Assembly: GCA_964649195.1 (NCBI GenBank)
Contig: CAZYPK010000013.1
Span: forward strand, 1-55,140
Length of the DNA stretch: 55,140 nucleotides
Reading direction: 5' to 3'
Origin: JTS-RE9 sp964649195
GTDB lineage: Bacteria; Planctomycetota; Phycisphaerae; Phycisphaerales; Phycisphaeraceae
Positions 7,874-17,137 of this stretch are shown one piece after another (the stretch's first letter is position 1; each line of letters begins with the position of its first letter). Below the pieces are notes generated by a model. The model saw only the letters and a list, made by a program, of their open reading frames with translations, did no database searches and was not told the DNA's origin. Made by a program: the position numbers and the translations under genes.

Positions 7874-10084
7874 CTAGCCGCCGATGCTTTGCTCGAACAG
7901 CACGCGCTGATGGGCGGTGACCAGCCGGATCACTTCGTAAGGCACCTCGCCATTGAGCTTCTCGAAGATCGGCTTGAGCCGCTGCTCTTCGCCGATTGCA
8001 TCCGCCACGCGCCGGTAGGTGGCGTCATCGATCCAGGTCTCGATCGTCGCGGGCTTGTGGTTCGTGACGAACTCCTCCAGGTATTGCGTGGTCGTGCTGA
8101 TGGCACGTTCGATGGCGGCGCTGACATCGCTGATCGACCTGCCCTGCCTGAAGAGTGCGAACGCGCGCTCCTTGGCGGGATTCGTCTTCGATGCGACCGG
8201 GACAACGATGCTCGCCTGCGCCAGCACATCCGATTCGATGTGATGCTGATCGCAGAAGGAACGGATCTCCGCGATGAGCTGGTCGCCCAGATCCGCCAGC
8301 CGCTTGTCGCCGATGCCGGGGATGGTGCGAAGATGCTGCGGTTTGGTGGGGCGGACGCGGGCCAGTTCCATCAGCGTGGTGTCCGCGAAGACCACATAAG
8401 GCGGTACGCCGCGCTGCTCCGCCAGGGTGCGCCGCCAGCTTCGCAATTGCTCGAACAGTTCCTTGTGTACGCCTTCCCATGACTGCTCGCCCTTGCGCGT
8501 TCTGCCGCTCCTGGTGGGTTTGGCGCGCAGCAGCCGCACTTCAAGCTGGCCCTTCATGACCTGCCAGGAAAGCTCGTTGAGTTGCAGCGTGGGGCGGTCG
8601 CCGGACGTGCGGACGAGCAGGCCCTGATCGACCAGTTGGAAGATCATGTTCTGCACGACCTCGCGCTGTGAATCCTTGAGCAGGCCGTGCGTGGTCAGTT
8701 GATCGTGACCGCACTTGCGGATCATGTCGGTGTTGGCGCCCATGAGCACATCGACCACATGGCCGACGCCGAACTTCTGCTTCACCCGCGCGACGCAGGA
8801 GAGGATTTTCTGCGCGGTGACGGTGCCGTCTTCAAAGCCTTCGACATCCTCCAGGCAGACATCGCACGCCCCGCAGTTGGGCTTGTCATACGACTGGCCG
8901 AAGTATTCGCTGATCGCCCTGTGCCGGCAGGCCGGCGAGTTGGCCATGCGCTGCATCGCCTTGAGCAATTGCTTCTGGGCGGCGACGATCTCGCCGGGAT
9001 TCTCCGCGTTGGCGGCGCTGAACTCGATGAGCCGTTCCCAGCGGATCACATCGCCGCCGCTGTAGAGCATCACGCATTCGGCTTCAAGACCGTCGCGGCC
9101 TGCGCGGCCGGTCTCCTGCTGATAACCCTCAAGCGTCTTGGGCAGTGCCGCGTGAATGACGCATCGCACATCGCTGCGGTCGATGCCCATGCCGAAGGCG
9201 ACCGTGGCGACGACGACATCGAGCTTTTCCTGCGAGAAGTCTTCCTGAGTGCGACGTCGCAGATTCGCTTCGAGTCCCGCGTGATAATGGGCCGCCTTGA
9301 TGCCGTTGGCCTTGAGCACGCTGGCCATGCCTTCGGTGTCGTTCCGGCTGATGCAATAGATGATCACCGCTTCGTTGGGATGCCGGCGGATCACCTCCAT
9401 CACCTGCTTGTATTCATCGACCTTGGGCAGCACGCGATAGACGAGATTGGGCCGATCGAAGCGGCCGATCAGTTGCAGCGGATCGCGCAGTTGCAGTTGA
9501 TCGACGATGTCCTGCTGCACGCGCGGCGTGGCGGTGGCGGTGAAGGCGTGCAGGCTGGCCTTGGGGAAGCAGTCGCGAAGCTGAAGCATCTGCCGATATT
9601 CAGGGCGAAAATCGTGGCCCCACTGGCTGATGCAGTGCGCTTCATCGATGGCGAAGCTGTTCACATTCGCCGACCGCATGAGATCGATGAACCACGAGGA
9701 AAGCGCCCGCTCCGGTGCGACAAAGAGCAGGCGGTATTCACCCTGGCGCAGACCGCTTTCAATATCGCGCCTTTCTTTTGCGGACAGGTTGCTGTGCAAT
9801 GCCGCCGCGGGATAGCCCACTTCGCGCAGGCCATCGACCTGATCCTTCATCAGCGAGATGAGCGGCGAGATGACCACATCGGTGCGGTTGGCGACGGAAG
9901 GGGGCACCTGGTAGCAGAGCGATTTGCCGCCGCCGGTGGGCATGACCACCAGCGAATCGCGATTCTCGACCCCTGCGCGGATCGCCTGTTCCTGAAGCGG
10001 ACGCAGCGTGTCGTAGCCCCAGTAATGGCGCACGACATCGCCGATCTGGTGCGACAGGGGATCGGGTTGCGAAGGCGTTTCCAT
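7874..10084 (-). CDS. recQ: ATP-dependent DNA helicase RecQ
   Basis: 736 aa. Superfamily 2 helicase: Walker A PTGGGKS (49-55), DEAH (145-148), the RecQ signature ISQWGHDFRPEY, and motif VI QETGRAGRDG. A zinc-binding cysteine set follows (CRHRAISEYF and NCGACDVC), then the winged-helix RQC region, an HRDC domain (ELFEQLRSWRRTLAEQRGVPPYVVFADTTL) and a C-terminal helix-turn-helix (RSISDVSAAIERAISTTTQYL). This is the full family architecture. RecQ unwinds DNA 3'-5' in recombination and fork repair. Start chosen at METPSQPD; the longer frame runs through a hairpin repeat (10110-10133). Confidence 0.95.
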   Translation of the reverse strand: METPSQPDPLSHQIGDVVRHYWGYDTLRPLQEQAIRAGVENRDSLVVMPTGGGKSLCYQVPPSVANRTDVVISPLISLMKDQVDGLREVGYPAAALHSNLSAKERRDIESGLRQGEYRLLFVAPERALSSWFIDLMRSANVNSFAIDEAHCISQWGHDFRPEYRQMLQLRDCFPKASLHAFTATATPRVQQDIVDQLQLRDPLQLIGRFDRPNLVYRVLPKVDEYKQVMEVIRRHPNEAVIIYCISRNDTEGMASVLKANGIKAAHYHAGLEANLRRRTQEDFSQEKLDVVVATVAFGMGIDRSDVRCVIHAALPKTLEGYQQETGRAGRDGLEAECVMLYSGGDVIRWERLIEFSAANAENPGEIVAAQKQLLKAMQRMANSPACRHRAISEYFGQSYDKPNCGACDVCLEDVEGFEDGTVTAQKILSCVARVKQKFGVGHVVDVLMGANTDMIRKCGHDQLTTHGLLKDSQREVVQNMIFQLVDQGLLVRTSGDRPTLQLNELSWQVMKGQLEVRLLRAKPTRSGRTRKGEQSWEGVHKELFEQLRSWRRTLAEQRGVPPYVVFADTTLMELARVRPTKPQHLRTIPGIGDKRLADLGDQLIAEIRSFCDQHHIESDVLAQASIVVPVASKTNPAKERAFALFRQGRSISDVSAAIERAISTTTQYLEEFVTNHKPATIETWIDDATYRRVADAIGEEQRLKPIFEKLNGEVPYEVIRLVTAHQRVLFEQSIGG

Positions 10085-10109
10085 GATGAAACGGAGTGTA
10101 ACAGCGCGA

Positions 10110-10133
10110 GCCGCGATGCAACACATCGCGGAC
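10110..10133. repeat. Single REP-like hairpin upstream of recQ
   Basis: Arms CCGCGATG and CATCGCGG around loop CAACA. Same outline as the paired hairpins at 13265, 41409 and 53596, but with different stem base pairs. It ends 25 bp upstream of the recQ start codon, so it may fold in the recQ leader. Confidence 0.65.
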
Positions 10134-10178
10134 GCATACGGACTGAAGGAGCAGACAGATTGTCCCTGTTTTTCCGCC

Positions 10179-10364
10179 GGGTGGCTGGGGCTTTGCGCAA
10201 GCCCCGGCCCAGGGACCTTCAGCCTTCAGCCTTCAGCATTCAGCATTCAGTCTTCAGCATTCAATTGCTTCACCTTGCTTCGCGCACCGGGCCGGGGCTT
10301 CGCGGACTCAGCCCCAGCCACCCGGAATAAGTTCTCAGGCTCCGGGGGCTGGGCGGGGCTTATT
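10179..10364. repeat. GGGTGGCTGGGGC-ended inverted-repeat element (complete copy)
   Basis: Begins GGGTGGCTGGGGCTTTGCG and ends with the complementary GCCCCAGCCACCC at 10323. The interior is a CTTCAGCCTTCAGC/ATTCAG tandem stretch. A tail with AATAAG...CTTATT arms extends to 10364. It fills most of the 350-bp recQ-cytochrome intergenic space (10085-10435). Other copies: 1-84, 14503-14616, 16780-16922, 19721-19804. Confidence 0.85.
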
Positions 10365-10435
10365 GGTGCGATTGCGTTGCACCTCGCTCGTCGCGGCTCG
10401 ATGGAACCTTGCATCTCCTCGCTACAATCGCCTGC

Positions 10436-13252
10436 ATGAAAAACATCCTTCCACCGCTGCTGCTTTGCCTGCTGTCGGCTACGCTTGCCGCGCAAACCCC
10501 CAAGGTGAACGATGAGCGATTGAAGATCGAGCTCTTCGCCGAGGCTCCGGATATCGTCACGCCCATCGGCATCGATGTGGATGACCAGGGGCGCGTCTAT
10601 GTCATCGAATCCCACACCCACTTCCCCAAGGAAAATTACGCAGGCCCCAAAACCGATCGCATCCGCATCTACGAAGACCTCGACGGCGACCGCAAGGCTG
10701 ACCGCATCACCAACTTCCACACCGGCGAAACGCACACCATGTCCATCGCCCTCTACCGCGACGCCCCCGGAAGCTCTCTGTACGTCGCCACCCGCAAGGA
10801 AATCTTCCGCCTGCGCGACACCAACGGCGATGGCGTCGCCGATGAACGCACCTCGCTCGTCAAGCTCGACACCAAAGGCAACTACCCGCACAACGGCCTG
10901 TGCGGTTTCGCCTTCGACTTCAAGGGGGATGTCTTCTTCGGCTTCGGCGAAAACCTGGGCGAACCCTACAAACTCATCGGCAGTGACGGCATCACCCTCG
11001 AAGGCGGCGGCGAAGGCGGCAACATCTATACCTGTGACAAGGATGGCAGAAAACTCCGCCGCGTCGCCACCGGTTTCTGGAATCCGTTTCACATGTGCTT
11101 CGACGCCTTTGGCAGGCTCTTCGCCGTGGATAACGATCCCGACTCGCGCCCGCCTTGCCGCCTGCTGCACATCGTCGAAGGCGGCGACTACGGCTACCGC
11201 TTCCGCTACGGCCGCAAGGGACTGCACCCCTTCACCAGTTGGAACGGCGAAATCCCCGGCACCCTCCCCATGGTCGCGGGCACCGGTGAAGCCCCTTCCG
11301 GCATGATCGCCTACGAATCGGACAACCTCCCCGACGATTACCTGGGCGACCTGCTCGTCACAAGCTGGGGCGACCACCGCATCGAACGTTACCGCCTCAA
11401 ACCCAACGGCGCCAGCTTCACGTCGAAGATGGAACCGGTCATCACCGGCGGCGAAAACTTCCGCCCCGTCGGCATCGCCCTGGCGCCCGATGGCTCGTTG
11501 TATGTGAGCGACTGGGTGGACAAGTCGTACAACGTGCATGGCAAGGGCCGCATCTGGCGCATCAGCGCGAAGGAGGAGAAGAAGGTGGAGCGGCCAAGCC
11601 TTGAGTTGGCGGAAGCGGGAAAGTCAAAGCATGGTCCACTTAGAGCTTTGCATGTGAACTACATCACGATGGGACCTCAGCAGCTCGATTCGCAAGAGGC
11701 GATTGAGCTTCGTCGATCTTTGGCAAAGTCGGCACTCTTGGATGACAAGCACCCTCGATTGCAGGCGGCGGTCGTCGCTGCTTTGGGGAAGATCGACATT
11801 TTGAATTCGCGTGAAAGCGAAGCATTTTGGAAATCAGCGTCCAACGAATTGAAGGAGGTGATGGTCCGAACCACTCCGGATTGGCCACCCGACATTGCCG
11901 AGAAAAATCTCACGTCGCTGGCGATTGTCGAGGTCATTCGACGTTTACAAGATGGCCATGTTCTTTACTCGGGGCTCGGAGAAGACGATCCGTTTGTTCG
12001 TCATGCCGTTGTGCAAAGGATGATTGCAAACGCGAACGCGCAGGATAAAAAGGATGCCTGGGCTGGATTACCCAGCGATTTAAGCGAAACGTATGATATC
12101 GGTATCTCGCTCCTTCAAAGGGGGATCAGTAAAAGTGAAGATCATCCTTTGCTTGAAAAGATGCTGCTTCACAAGAGTCATCAAGTGAATTTCCTTGCCG
12201 TTCAATGGATCGCGAAATCACAGCTCACGAAGTATCGCCGGCACCTCACCGACTCCCTCTCCCGCCCCGACCTCACCCCGCGCCTGCTCGTCGCCACGCT
12301 CACCGCGCTGGACATGCTCGACGGCGGCAAGCCGCAGTCGGCGGATCACGTCGGCGGGCGCTGGTATCTCGAACGGCTGGTCTTCGGCGACAAGACGCCG
12401 GCCTCGACAAGGGCGATGGGGCTTCGCATGTTGCCGGCGGACAATCCGGCCCTCAAGGCTGATGCGATGAAGAAGCTGCTCGAAGTCGATGATGAACGAT
12501 TCCGCATCGAGGTGGTGCGCACCTTGCGGCAGGGTCCGATCAAGGAACGGGCCGCGATGTTGCGCGAGATTGCGATGGATGAAAAACAACACGTTCAGGT
12601 GCGGGCCGAGGCGATCGCGGGACTCGATGCGGATGTCGATGAAGAGCGGAAGTTGCTCATGGTGATGGCGCATGAAACGGATGCTTTATTGAAGCGCGAG
12701 GCGCTGCGGGCCTTGCGCGGTGTTCTGTTGGACAGTTTGGTGACGACGGTGGATCTGACAGGTCGGCCCAAAGAAGAGGATGTGAAGGCGTGGATCGGTT
12801 TCGTTGACGATGCTACGCCGCAAGCGGCGGGAGATTTACGAAACGGGGAGCGCGTCTTTTTCAGCGCCAAGGCGGGGGGGTGTTTTCGCTGTCACACCGT
12901 CGGTGGTCGCGGCGGGGAGGCGGGGCCTGATCTTTCCACCATCGGTCAATCGATGACCCGCGAGCGCATCCTCGAATCGATTCTCACCCCCGGCAAGGAG
13001 ATCGCCCCGCGATATGCGGCTCAGCTTGTCGAATTGTCGGATGGTGAAAAGTTCACGCTCATGTACGTCGGCCCTTCGCCCGATGGCAGGCAGATTTGGG
13101 CCGATTCCGAGGGGAAAACGCGCCTGATCGCAGCGGGCGAGATCGAATCGAAGACGCCGCTGACGAGTTCGATCATGCCGCAGGGACTGCATCAGGGCAT
13201 GACGCGCCAGGAGCTGCGCGATCTGCTGGCATTCCTCGGTTCGTTGCGGTGA
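10436..13252 (+). CDS. PVC-type membrane-bound dehydrogenase / heme-binding cytochrome c fusion
   Basis: 938 aa with a Sec signal peptide (MKNILPPLLLCLLSATLAAQ). Residues 25-385 form a six-bladed sugar-dehydrogenase-like propeller (IGIDVDDQGRVYVIESHTHF, GLCGFAFDFKGDVFFGFGENLGEPY, VGIALAPDGSLYVSDWVD). Residues 400-780 are helical HEAT-like repeats. The C-terminal PVC-type heme domain has CFRCH at 816-820, then GGEAGPDLSTIGQSMTRE and ILESILTPGKEIAPRY. These fusions are hallmarks of Planctomycetes and are thought to oxidise carbohydrates in the periplasm; the substrate is unknown. The middle of the HEAT part (about 11570-12235) has lower GC and different codon use than both flanks. Confidence 0.9.
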   Translation: MKNILPPLLLCLLSATLAAQTPKVNDERLKIELFAEAPDIVTPIGIDVDDQGRVYVIESHTHFPKENYAGPKTDRIRIYEDLDGDRKADRITNFHTGETHTMSIALYRDAPGSSLYVATRKEIFRLRDTNGDGVADERTSLVKLDTKGNYPHNGLCGFAFDFKGDVFFGFGENLGEPYKLIGSDGITLEGGGEGGNIYTCDKDGRKLRRVATGFWNPFHMCFDAFGRLFAVDNDPDSRPPCRLLHIVEGGDYGYRFRYGRKGLHPFTSWNGEIPGTLPMVAGTGEAPSGMIAYESDNLPDDYLGDLLVTSWGDHRIERYRLKPNGASFTSKMEPVITGGENFRPVGIALAPDGSLYVSDWVDKSYNVHGKGRIWRISAKEEKKVERPSLELAEAGKSKHGPLRALHVNYITMGPQQLDSQEAIELRRSLAKSALLDDKHPRLQAAVVAALGKIDILNSRESEAFWKSASNELKEVMVRTTPDWPPDIAEKNLTSLAIVEVIRRLQDGHVLYSGLGEDDPFVRHAVVQRMIANANAQDKKDAWAGLPSDLSETYDIGISLLQRGISKSEDHPLLEKMLLHKSHQVNFLAVQWIAKSQLTKYRRHLTDSLSRPDLTPRLLVATLTALDMLDGGKPQSADHVGGRWYLERLVFGDKTPASTRAMGLRMLPADNPALKADAMKKLLEVDDERFRIEVVRTLRQGPIKERAAMLREIAMDEKQHVQVRAEAIAGLDADVDEERKLLMVMAHETDALLKREALRALRGVLLDSLVTTVDLTGRPKEEDVKAWIGFVDDATPQAAGDLRNGERVFFSAKAGGCFRCHTVGGRGGEAGPDLSTIGQSMTRERILESILTPGKEIAPRYAAQLVELSDGEKFTLMYVGPSPDGRQIWADSEGKTRLIAAGEIESKTPLTSSIMPQGLHQGMTRQELRDLLAFLGSLR

Positions 13253-13264
13253 TGAATCTGATCA

Positions 13265-13438
13265 GCCGCGACGTGACACGTCGCGGACGCCACCGGCATG
13301 CAGGCGCTTGATTCGGCGCGGTTGGTCTCGCGGTGCGATCGATCGGTTGCTGAATCTGAGCGCTTTCGAGGTCGTCCATCCATTGCGCGATGATGCCTCT
13401 TTCAGGCAGTTCACGTCCGCGACGTGTTACGTCGCGGC
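13265..13438. repeat. Paired REP-like hairpins, pair 1
   Basis: Left hairpin 13265-13288 (arms CCGCGACGTG / CACGTCGCGG, loop A) and inverted partner 13415-13438 (CCGCGACGT / ACGTCGCGG). About 126 bp of non-coding DNA separates them. The 222-bp gap 13253-13474 between convergent genes holds only this element. The same composite occurs at 41409-41544 and 53596-53760. Confidence 0.85.
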
Positions 13439-13474
13439 TATGGAAATCTCCCCGGCCAAGGCCGGGGCTGTATG

Positions 13475-14431
13475 TCACGGCCTGGCCTCATGCAGCAGCG
13501 GCTCACCGCGCAGGCCGCGCAGCAGATTCTCCGCGGAGACCTGCGCCATCTTCGTGCGCGTCTCCACGGTCGCGCTGCCCAGATGCGGAAGAATGGTCAC
13601 GTTGTCCATCGTCAGCAGCGGATGATCGCGCGGCAGCGGTTCGGGGTCGGTCACATCCAGCGCGGCATGATAAATCCGGCCTTCGCTCATCGCCTGCGTC
13701 AGCGCCGCGGTATCCACGACGGGACCGCGAGCCATGTTGATCAGCGTGGCGGTCGGTTTCATTTTCGCCAGGGCGGCGCCATCGATCAGGCCGCGCGTTC
13801 TGGCGGTCAGAGGCAGCATCAGCACCATGTGATCCGATTCTCGCAGCAGTTCATCGAACGAAACATATTGCGCGCCCGTGGCGGCCTCGGCATCGGGGTG
13901 ACGGGTGCGGTTGTGGTAAAGGATGGACATGTCAAAGGCCAGGGCGCGGCGGGCGATCTGCCTGCCGATGTTGCCCATGCCCAGGATGCCCAGCGTGGCC
14001 CCGCTGACTTCGCGGCCGATCATTTGGTTGTGATCCAACTGTTTCCACTGCGGATTTCGCGCGAGTCGCGTTCCCTCGGCGAACCGCCTTGCCGCCATGA
14101 TGAGCAGACCCATCGCACAGTCCGCGACGCAGGCGTCGAGGACGCCGGGCGTGTGGCCGACCTTGATGGAGCGTTCGTTTGCGGCCTTCACATCGATGTG
14201 ATCCACGCCGACGCTGCATGTGCTGATGACCTTCAGCGCGGGCAGGCGGTCCATGATGGCGCCATCCATGCGATCGTGGCCGACCATGTGGATGCCTTGG
14301 GTGGTAGGGTCGCCGGTTTGCGTGAGATGCCAGGGTTGAATGTCGATGCGGCCGCGCAGGAACGAATCACCGGCGGGCTGAGGCAGACCATTGAGAATGA
14401 CGCGCGGCAGGGGGGAGGAGTGAACGGGCAT
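13475..14431 (-). CDS. D-isomer-specific 2-hydroxyacid dehydrogenase
   Basis: 318 aa with the full family layout: Rossmann motif LGILGMGNIGRQIARR, catalytic Arg in INMARGPVVDT, Glu in DVTDPEPLP and His in ILPHLGSATVETR. It is short for SerA (no ACT domain), so a glyoxylate/hydroxypyruvate or phosphoglycerate-type dehydrogenase is likely; the substrate is not settled. The reaction is NAD(P)-dependent 2-oxoacid/2-hydroxyacid interconversion in the cytosol. Start set at MPVHSSPLP (14431), because the longer frame to 14632 is only repeat DNA (RLPRLFRLPRLL). Confidence 0.88.
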   Translation of the reverse strand: MPVHSSPLPRVILNGLPQPAGDSFLRGRIDIQPWHLTQTGDPTTQGIHMVGHDRMDGAIMDRLPALKVISTCSVGVDHIDVKAANERSIKVGHTPGVLDACVADCAMGLLIMAARRFAEGTRLARNPQWKQLDHNQMIGREVSGATLGILGMGNIGRQIARRALAFDMSILYHNRTRHPDAEAATGAQYVSFDELLRESDHMVLMLPLTARTRGLIDGAALAKMKPTATLINMARGPVVDTAALTQAMSEGRIYHAALDVTDPEPLPRDHPLLTMDNVTILPHLGSATVETRTKMAQVSAENLLRGLRGEPLLHEARP

Positions 14432-14448
14432 CGGAACAATATAGGTGA

Positions 14449-14616
14449 GTAGCCGGGGGAGCCGGAAGAGCCGGGGGAGCCGGGGGAGCTGAAGGAGCTG
14501 AAGGGTGGCTGGGGCTGAGTCCGCGAAGCCCCGGCCCGGCGACCTTCGGCCTTCAGTTGCGCCACCTTGCTTCGCGCGCCTGGGCCGGGGCTTCGCGGAC
14601 TCAGCCCCAGCCACCC
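14449..14616. repeat. GGAGCC tandem plus GGGTGGCTGGGGC inverted-repeat element
   Basis: A degenerate GGAGCCGGG/GGAGCTGAA tandem (14449-14502) leads into a 114-bp copy of the inverted-repeat family (14503-14616). It sits between divergent genes. The rest of the 399-bp gap (14617-14830) has CACTCAGC/TTCAGCC low-complexity DNA and the leader of the next gene. Confidence 0.8.
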
Positions 14617-14830
14617 AGCACTCACCCAGCACTCAGCCTCACCCAGCCTTCAGCCCCAGCCCGAACATGTCAAACGGAGCCATCACCCATTTCATCATTT
14701 CATCGTGCCGCGTCATTTTGACTTGCCATTGTCTGAAGTTCCGTGTATCTTCAAATTGTTCCCGGCGGTTTTTCTGCTGTCGCGGGTTGGTTCCGTTTCG
14801 TTCCATCGCTCTATTTCAAGGAGAGAGTCC

Positions 14831-16648
14831 ATGTTTCAGTCACGCAAAGGGATCATGCGCTACCGTTCTCTGACGACGCTTCCGCTGGCGGCGGCAATGT
14901 TCGGTGTATGTTCGGGATGGGGGGGGGCAAAATCGGAGGCCGCGCTGTGGGTCGGCACCAGCGCTGACATGAACGTCGCCGCCAACTGGTCCCCCGCCGG
15001 CGTGCCGGGCAACGGCGGCTCGATGGAGTTCGACGGCTCCAGCGCGTTCAACAATCTCACCACCAACGTGACGCTCGGCAGCGCGACCAACGGACTCAGC
15101 GGCGGCATGACGGTGCTGGGCACGCAGGCCGATCCGCTGTCGATCACCAACGTCGGCACGGCGGGACTCGTGGGCATCCGCTTCGCCAACAACACGGGCG
15201 TGAACATCCAGGCCGGCGCCGGGGCCGTCACCTTCGGTGGGGCGAACAACAGCTACATCATCAACCACACCGGCAACGCCTCGAACTTCGGCTACACCAA
15301 CAACTCGGCCAGCCTCGCCACGATTTCGTCCAACGTCCAGCTCAATGCGACCGGCGGGTCGACCCCGACCATCAACTTCGACGGCAGCGGCGACTGGCTC
15401 CATGCCGGCACTTTTTCAGGTTCGATTTCGGGGGTCACCAAGTCGGGGGCCGGCCTCCTGACGCTCAGCGGTAACAGCAGCGCTTTCACCGGTCCGATCA
15501 CCGTCAACGCCGGCACTCTTCGCGTCGGCAACACCGGCGCCCTGGGCACCGCCGCCGGTTCCACCACGATCAACGTCGGCGCCACGCTGGATGTCAACGG
15601 CACCAACATTCAGAACGAACCGATCTTCGTCGGCGGCACCATCACCAACACCGGCGGCGAGATTCAGAGCGCCCTGGGCAATGTCACCCTCATCGGCGAC
15701 ACCACCCTCGCCGGCAGCGGCTCCCGCTACGACATCCGCGGCACCGGGCGAACCCTCAACCTGGGCGTCTTCACCGCCACCAAGACCGGCACCAACAAGA
15801 TCGCCTTCGCCGACAACACCATCGCCGGCACCGGCTCGGTCGTCGTCAACGCAGGCACGCTCGGCGTCACCCGCGCCATCTGGAACGGCGGCAGCAACCT
15901 GGTCATGAACGCCGGCACGACGCTCCAGTTTGAAAACAATGCCAACAATGCCGCCGCCAACTACACGATGGGTGTCACGCTCAACAGCGCCACGATGACC
16001 ACCACCGGCCAGAGCGCCAACCTCAATTCCAACTTCACCCTCACCGGCGCCAACATCATCGATGTCGCCACCAATCAGACGCAGACCATCCACGGCGCCG
16101 TCGGCGGCCTGGGCGGGTTCACCAAGATCGGCGGCGGCACGCTGCTGATCCACGGCGCGTCCAACTACGCCGGCAACACCGTCGTCAACATCGGCACTTT
16201 CGGCGGCAGCGGGTCCGCCGCCAGTAATACCAGCCTCGCCGCCAACACCACCCTCACTCCCGGCGGCATCGGCGCACTGGGCGCCTTCGACGCCAACAAC
16301 CTCACCTTCGCCAACAACGCCATCTACCACTGGGACTATCTGGGCACCGCGTCCGATGTCACCGATGTTCTGGGCACGCTCGCCTTCGGCAACAACCTGA
16401 CCCTCATCATCAACAGCCTCGATGGCGGCCTGCTGGCCACGGGCGGCCACGAGTACGTGCTCTTCACCTACGGCGGTGTCGATCCCGTCCTGCCCAACTT
16501 CAACATCCAGTACGCCGGCGACTCCGAACTGGCCGTCCGACTCAGCGGGAACTCGGTGCTGCTGTCGGTCGTCATCCCCGAACCGGCCACCCTGTCGCTG
16601 CTGGTCCTGGGCGGCCTGGGGCTGCTTCGCCGCCGTCGCACCGTGTGA
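14831..16648 (+). CDS. PEP-CTERM protein with autotransporter-associated beta-strand repeats
   Basis: 605 aa; start chosen after AAGGAGAGAG. The signal peptide region spans about residues 9-37. The body is Gly/Asn/Thr-rich with WVGTSADMNVAANWSPAGVP and repeats of the type GVTKSGAGLLTLSGNSSAFTG / ITVNAGTLRVGNTGALG, the autotransporter-associated beta-strand repeat. The C-terminus IPEPATLSLLVLGGLGLL plus an Arg cluster is a PEP-CTERM sorting signal, processed by an exosortase and probably releasing or anchoring the protein at the cell surface. A G9 run at 14919-14927 encodes part of CSGWGGAK within the signal-peptide region. A terminator follows at 16687. Confidence 0.9.
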   Translation: MFQSRKGIMRYRSLTTLPLAAAMFGVCSGWGGAKSEAALWVGTSADMNVAANWSPAGVPGNGGSMEFDGSSAFNNLTTNVTLGSATNGLSGGMTVLGTQADPLSITNVGTAGLVGIRFANNTGVNIQAGAGAVTFGGANNSYIINHTGNASNFGYTNNSASLATISSNVQLNATGGSTPTINFDGSGDWLHAGTFSGSISGVTKSGAGLLTLSGNSSAFTGPITVNAGTLRVGNTGALGTAAGSTTINVGATLDVNGTNIQNEPIFVGGTITNTGGEIQSALGNVTLIGDTTLAGSGSRYDIRGTGRTLNLGVFTATKTGTNKIAFADNTIAGTGSVVVNAGTLGVTRAIWNGGSNLVMNAGTTLQFENNANNAAANYTMGVTLNSATMTTTGQSANLNSNFTLTGANIIDVATNQTQTIHGAVGGLGGFTKIGGGTLLIHGASNYAGNTVVNIGTFGGSGSAASNTSLAANTTLTPGGIGALGAFDANNLTFANNAIYHWDYLGTASDVTDVLGTLAFGNNLTLIINSLDGGLLATGGHEYVLFTYGGVDPVLPNFNIQYAGDSELAVRLSGNSVLLSVVIPEPATLSLLVLGGLGLLRRRRTV

Positions 16649-16686
16649 TCGTTGGTGTGTGCGACTGTGTGTAATCTGACTCCACG

Positions 16687-16717
16687 AAAACTCCGCTGTG
16701 ATGGCGGAGTTTTTTTC
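16687..16717 (+). terminator. Rho-independent terminator of the PEP-CTERM gene
   Basis: Stem ACTCCGC / GCGGAGT with loop TGTGATG, followed by seven T, 40 bp after the stop codon. Confidence 0.88.
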
Positions 16718-16734
16718 GTCCGTTGTTCGTGTTA

Positions 16735-16922
16735 AGGAGCCGGGGGAGCCGGGGGAGCCGGGGAGCTGAAGGAACTGAAGGGTGGCTGGGGCTGAGTCCG
16801 CGAAGCCCCGGCCCAGGGGGACCTTCAGCCTTCAACATTCAGCATTCAGTCTTCAGCCTTCAGTTGCTTCACCTTGCTTCGCGCGCCGGGCCGGGGCTTC
16901 GCGGACTCAGCCCCAGCCACCC
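16735..16922. repeat. GGAGCC tandem plus GGGTGGCTGGGGC inverted-repeat element
   Basis: A GGAGCCGGG tandem (16735-16779) precedes a 143-bp inverted-repeat copy (16780-16922) with the CTTCAGCC/ATTCAG interior. The order matches 14449-14616. The rest of the 489-bp gap to 17137 has GCCCCAGCCACC remnants and a GCTACGCCGCAAGCGGCGG hairpin at about 16978. Confidence 0.85.
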
Positions 16923-17137
16923 AGTGCTCAGCCCCAGCCACCCGAAGTGGACTCAGCCACCTTCCGATGTACGTTGCTACGCCGCAAGCGGCGGTTATTC
17001 AGGAATTTCCGGTGTCATTAGGGTTGTTTGGCGAAAATAATCCGGTATAGTTCCATTTCCCAACCGTGGAGCTATAATTACGCATGGCGCGGCTCCACAC
17101 CTGTCGGGGCATGGTCAGGTTATTTGAAAGGCGACCG

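Noticed and set aside
8687..10330. Long plus-strand frame (547 aa) opposite recQ
   Set aside because: It is antisense to a clear RecQ helicase, with composition typical of GC-rich shadow frames.
14432..14632. N-terminal extension of the 2-hydroxyacid dehydrogenase
   Set aside because: Encoded by GGAGCC-type and inverted-repeat DNA, with no ribosome site; MPVHSS at 14431 is the better start.
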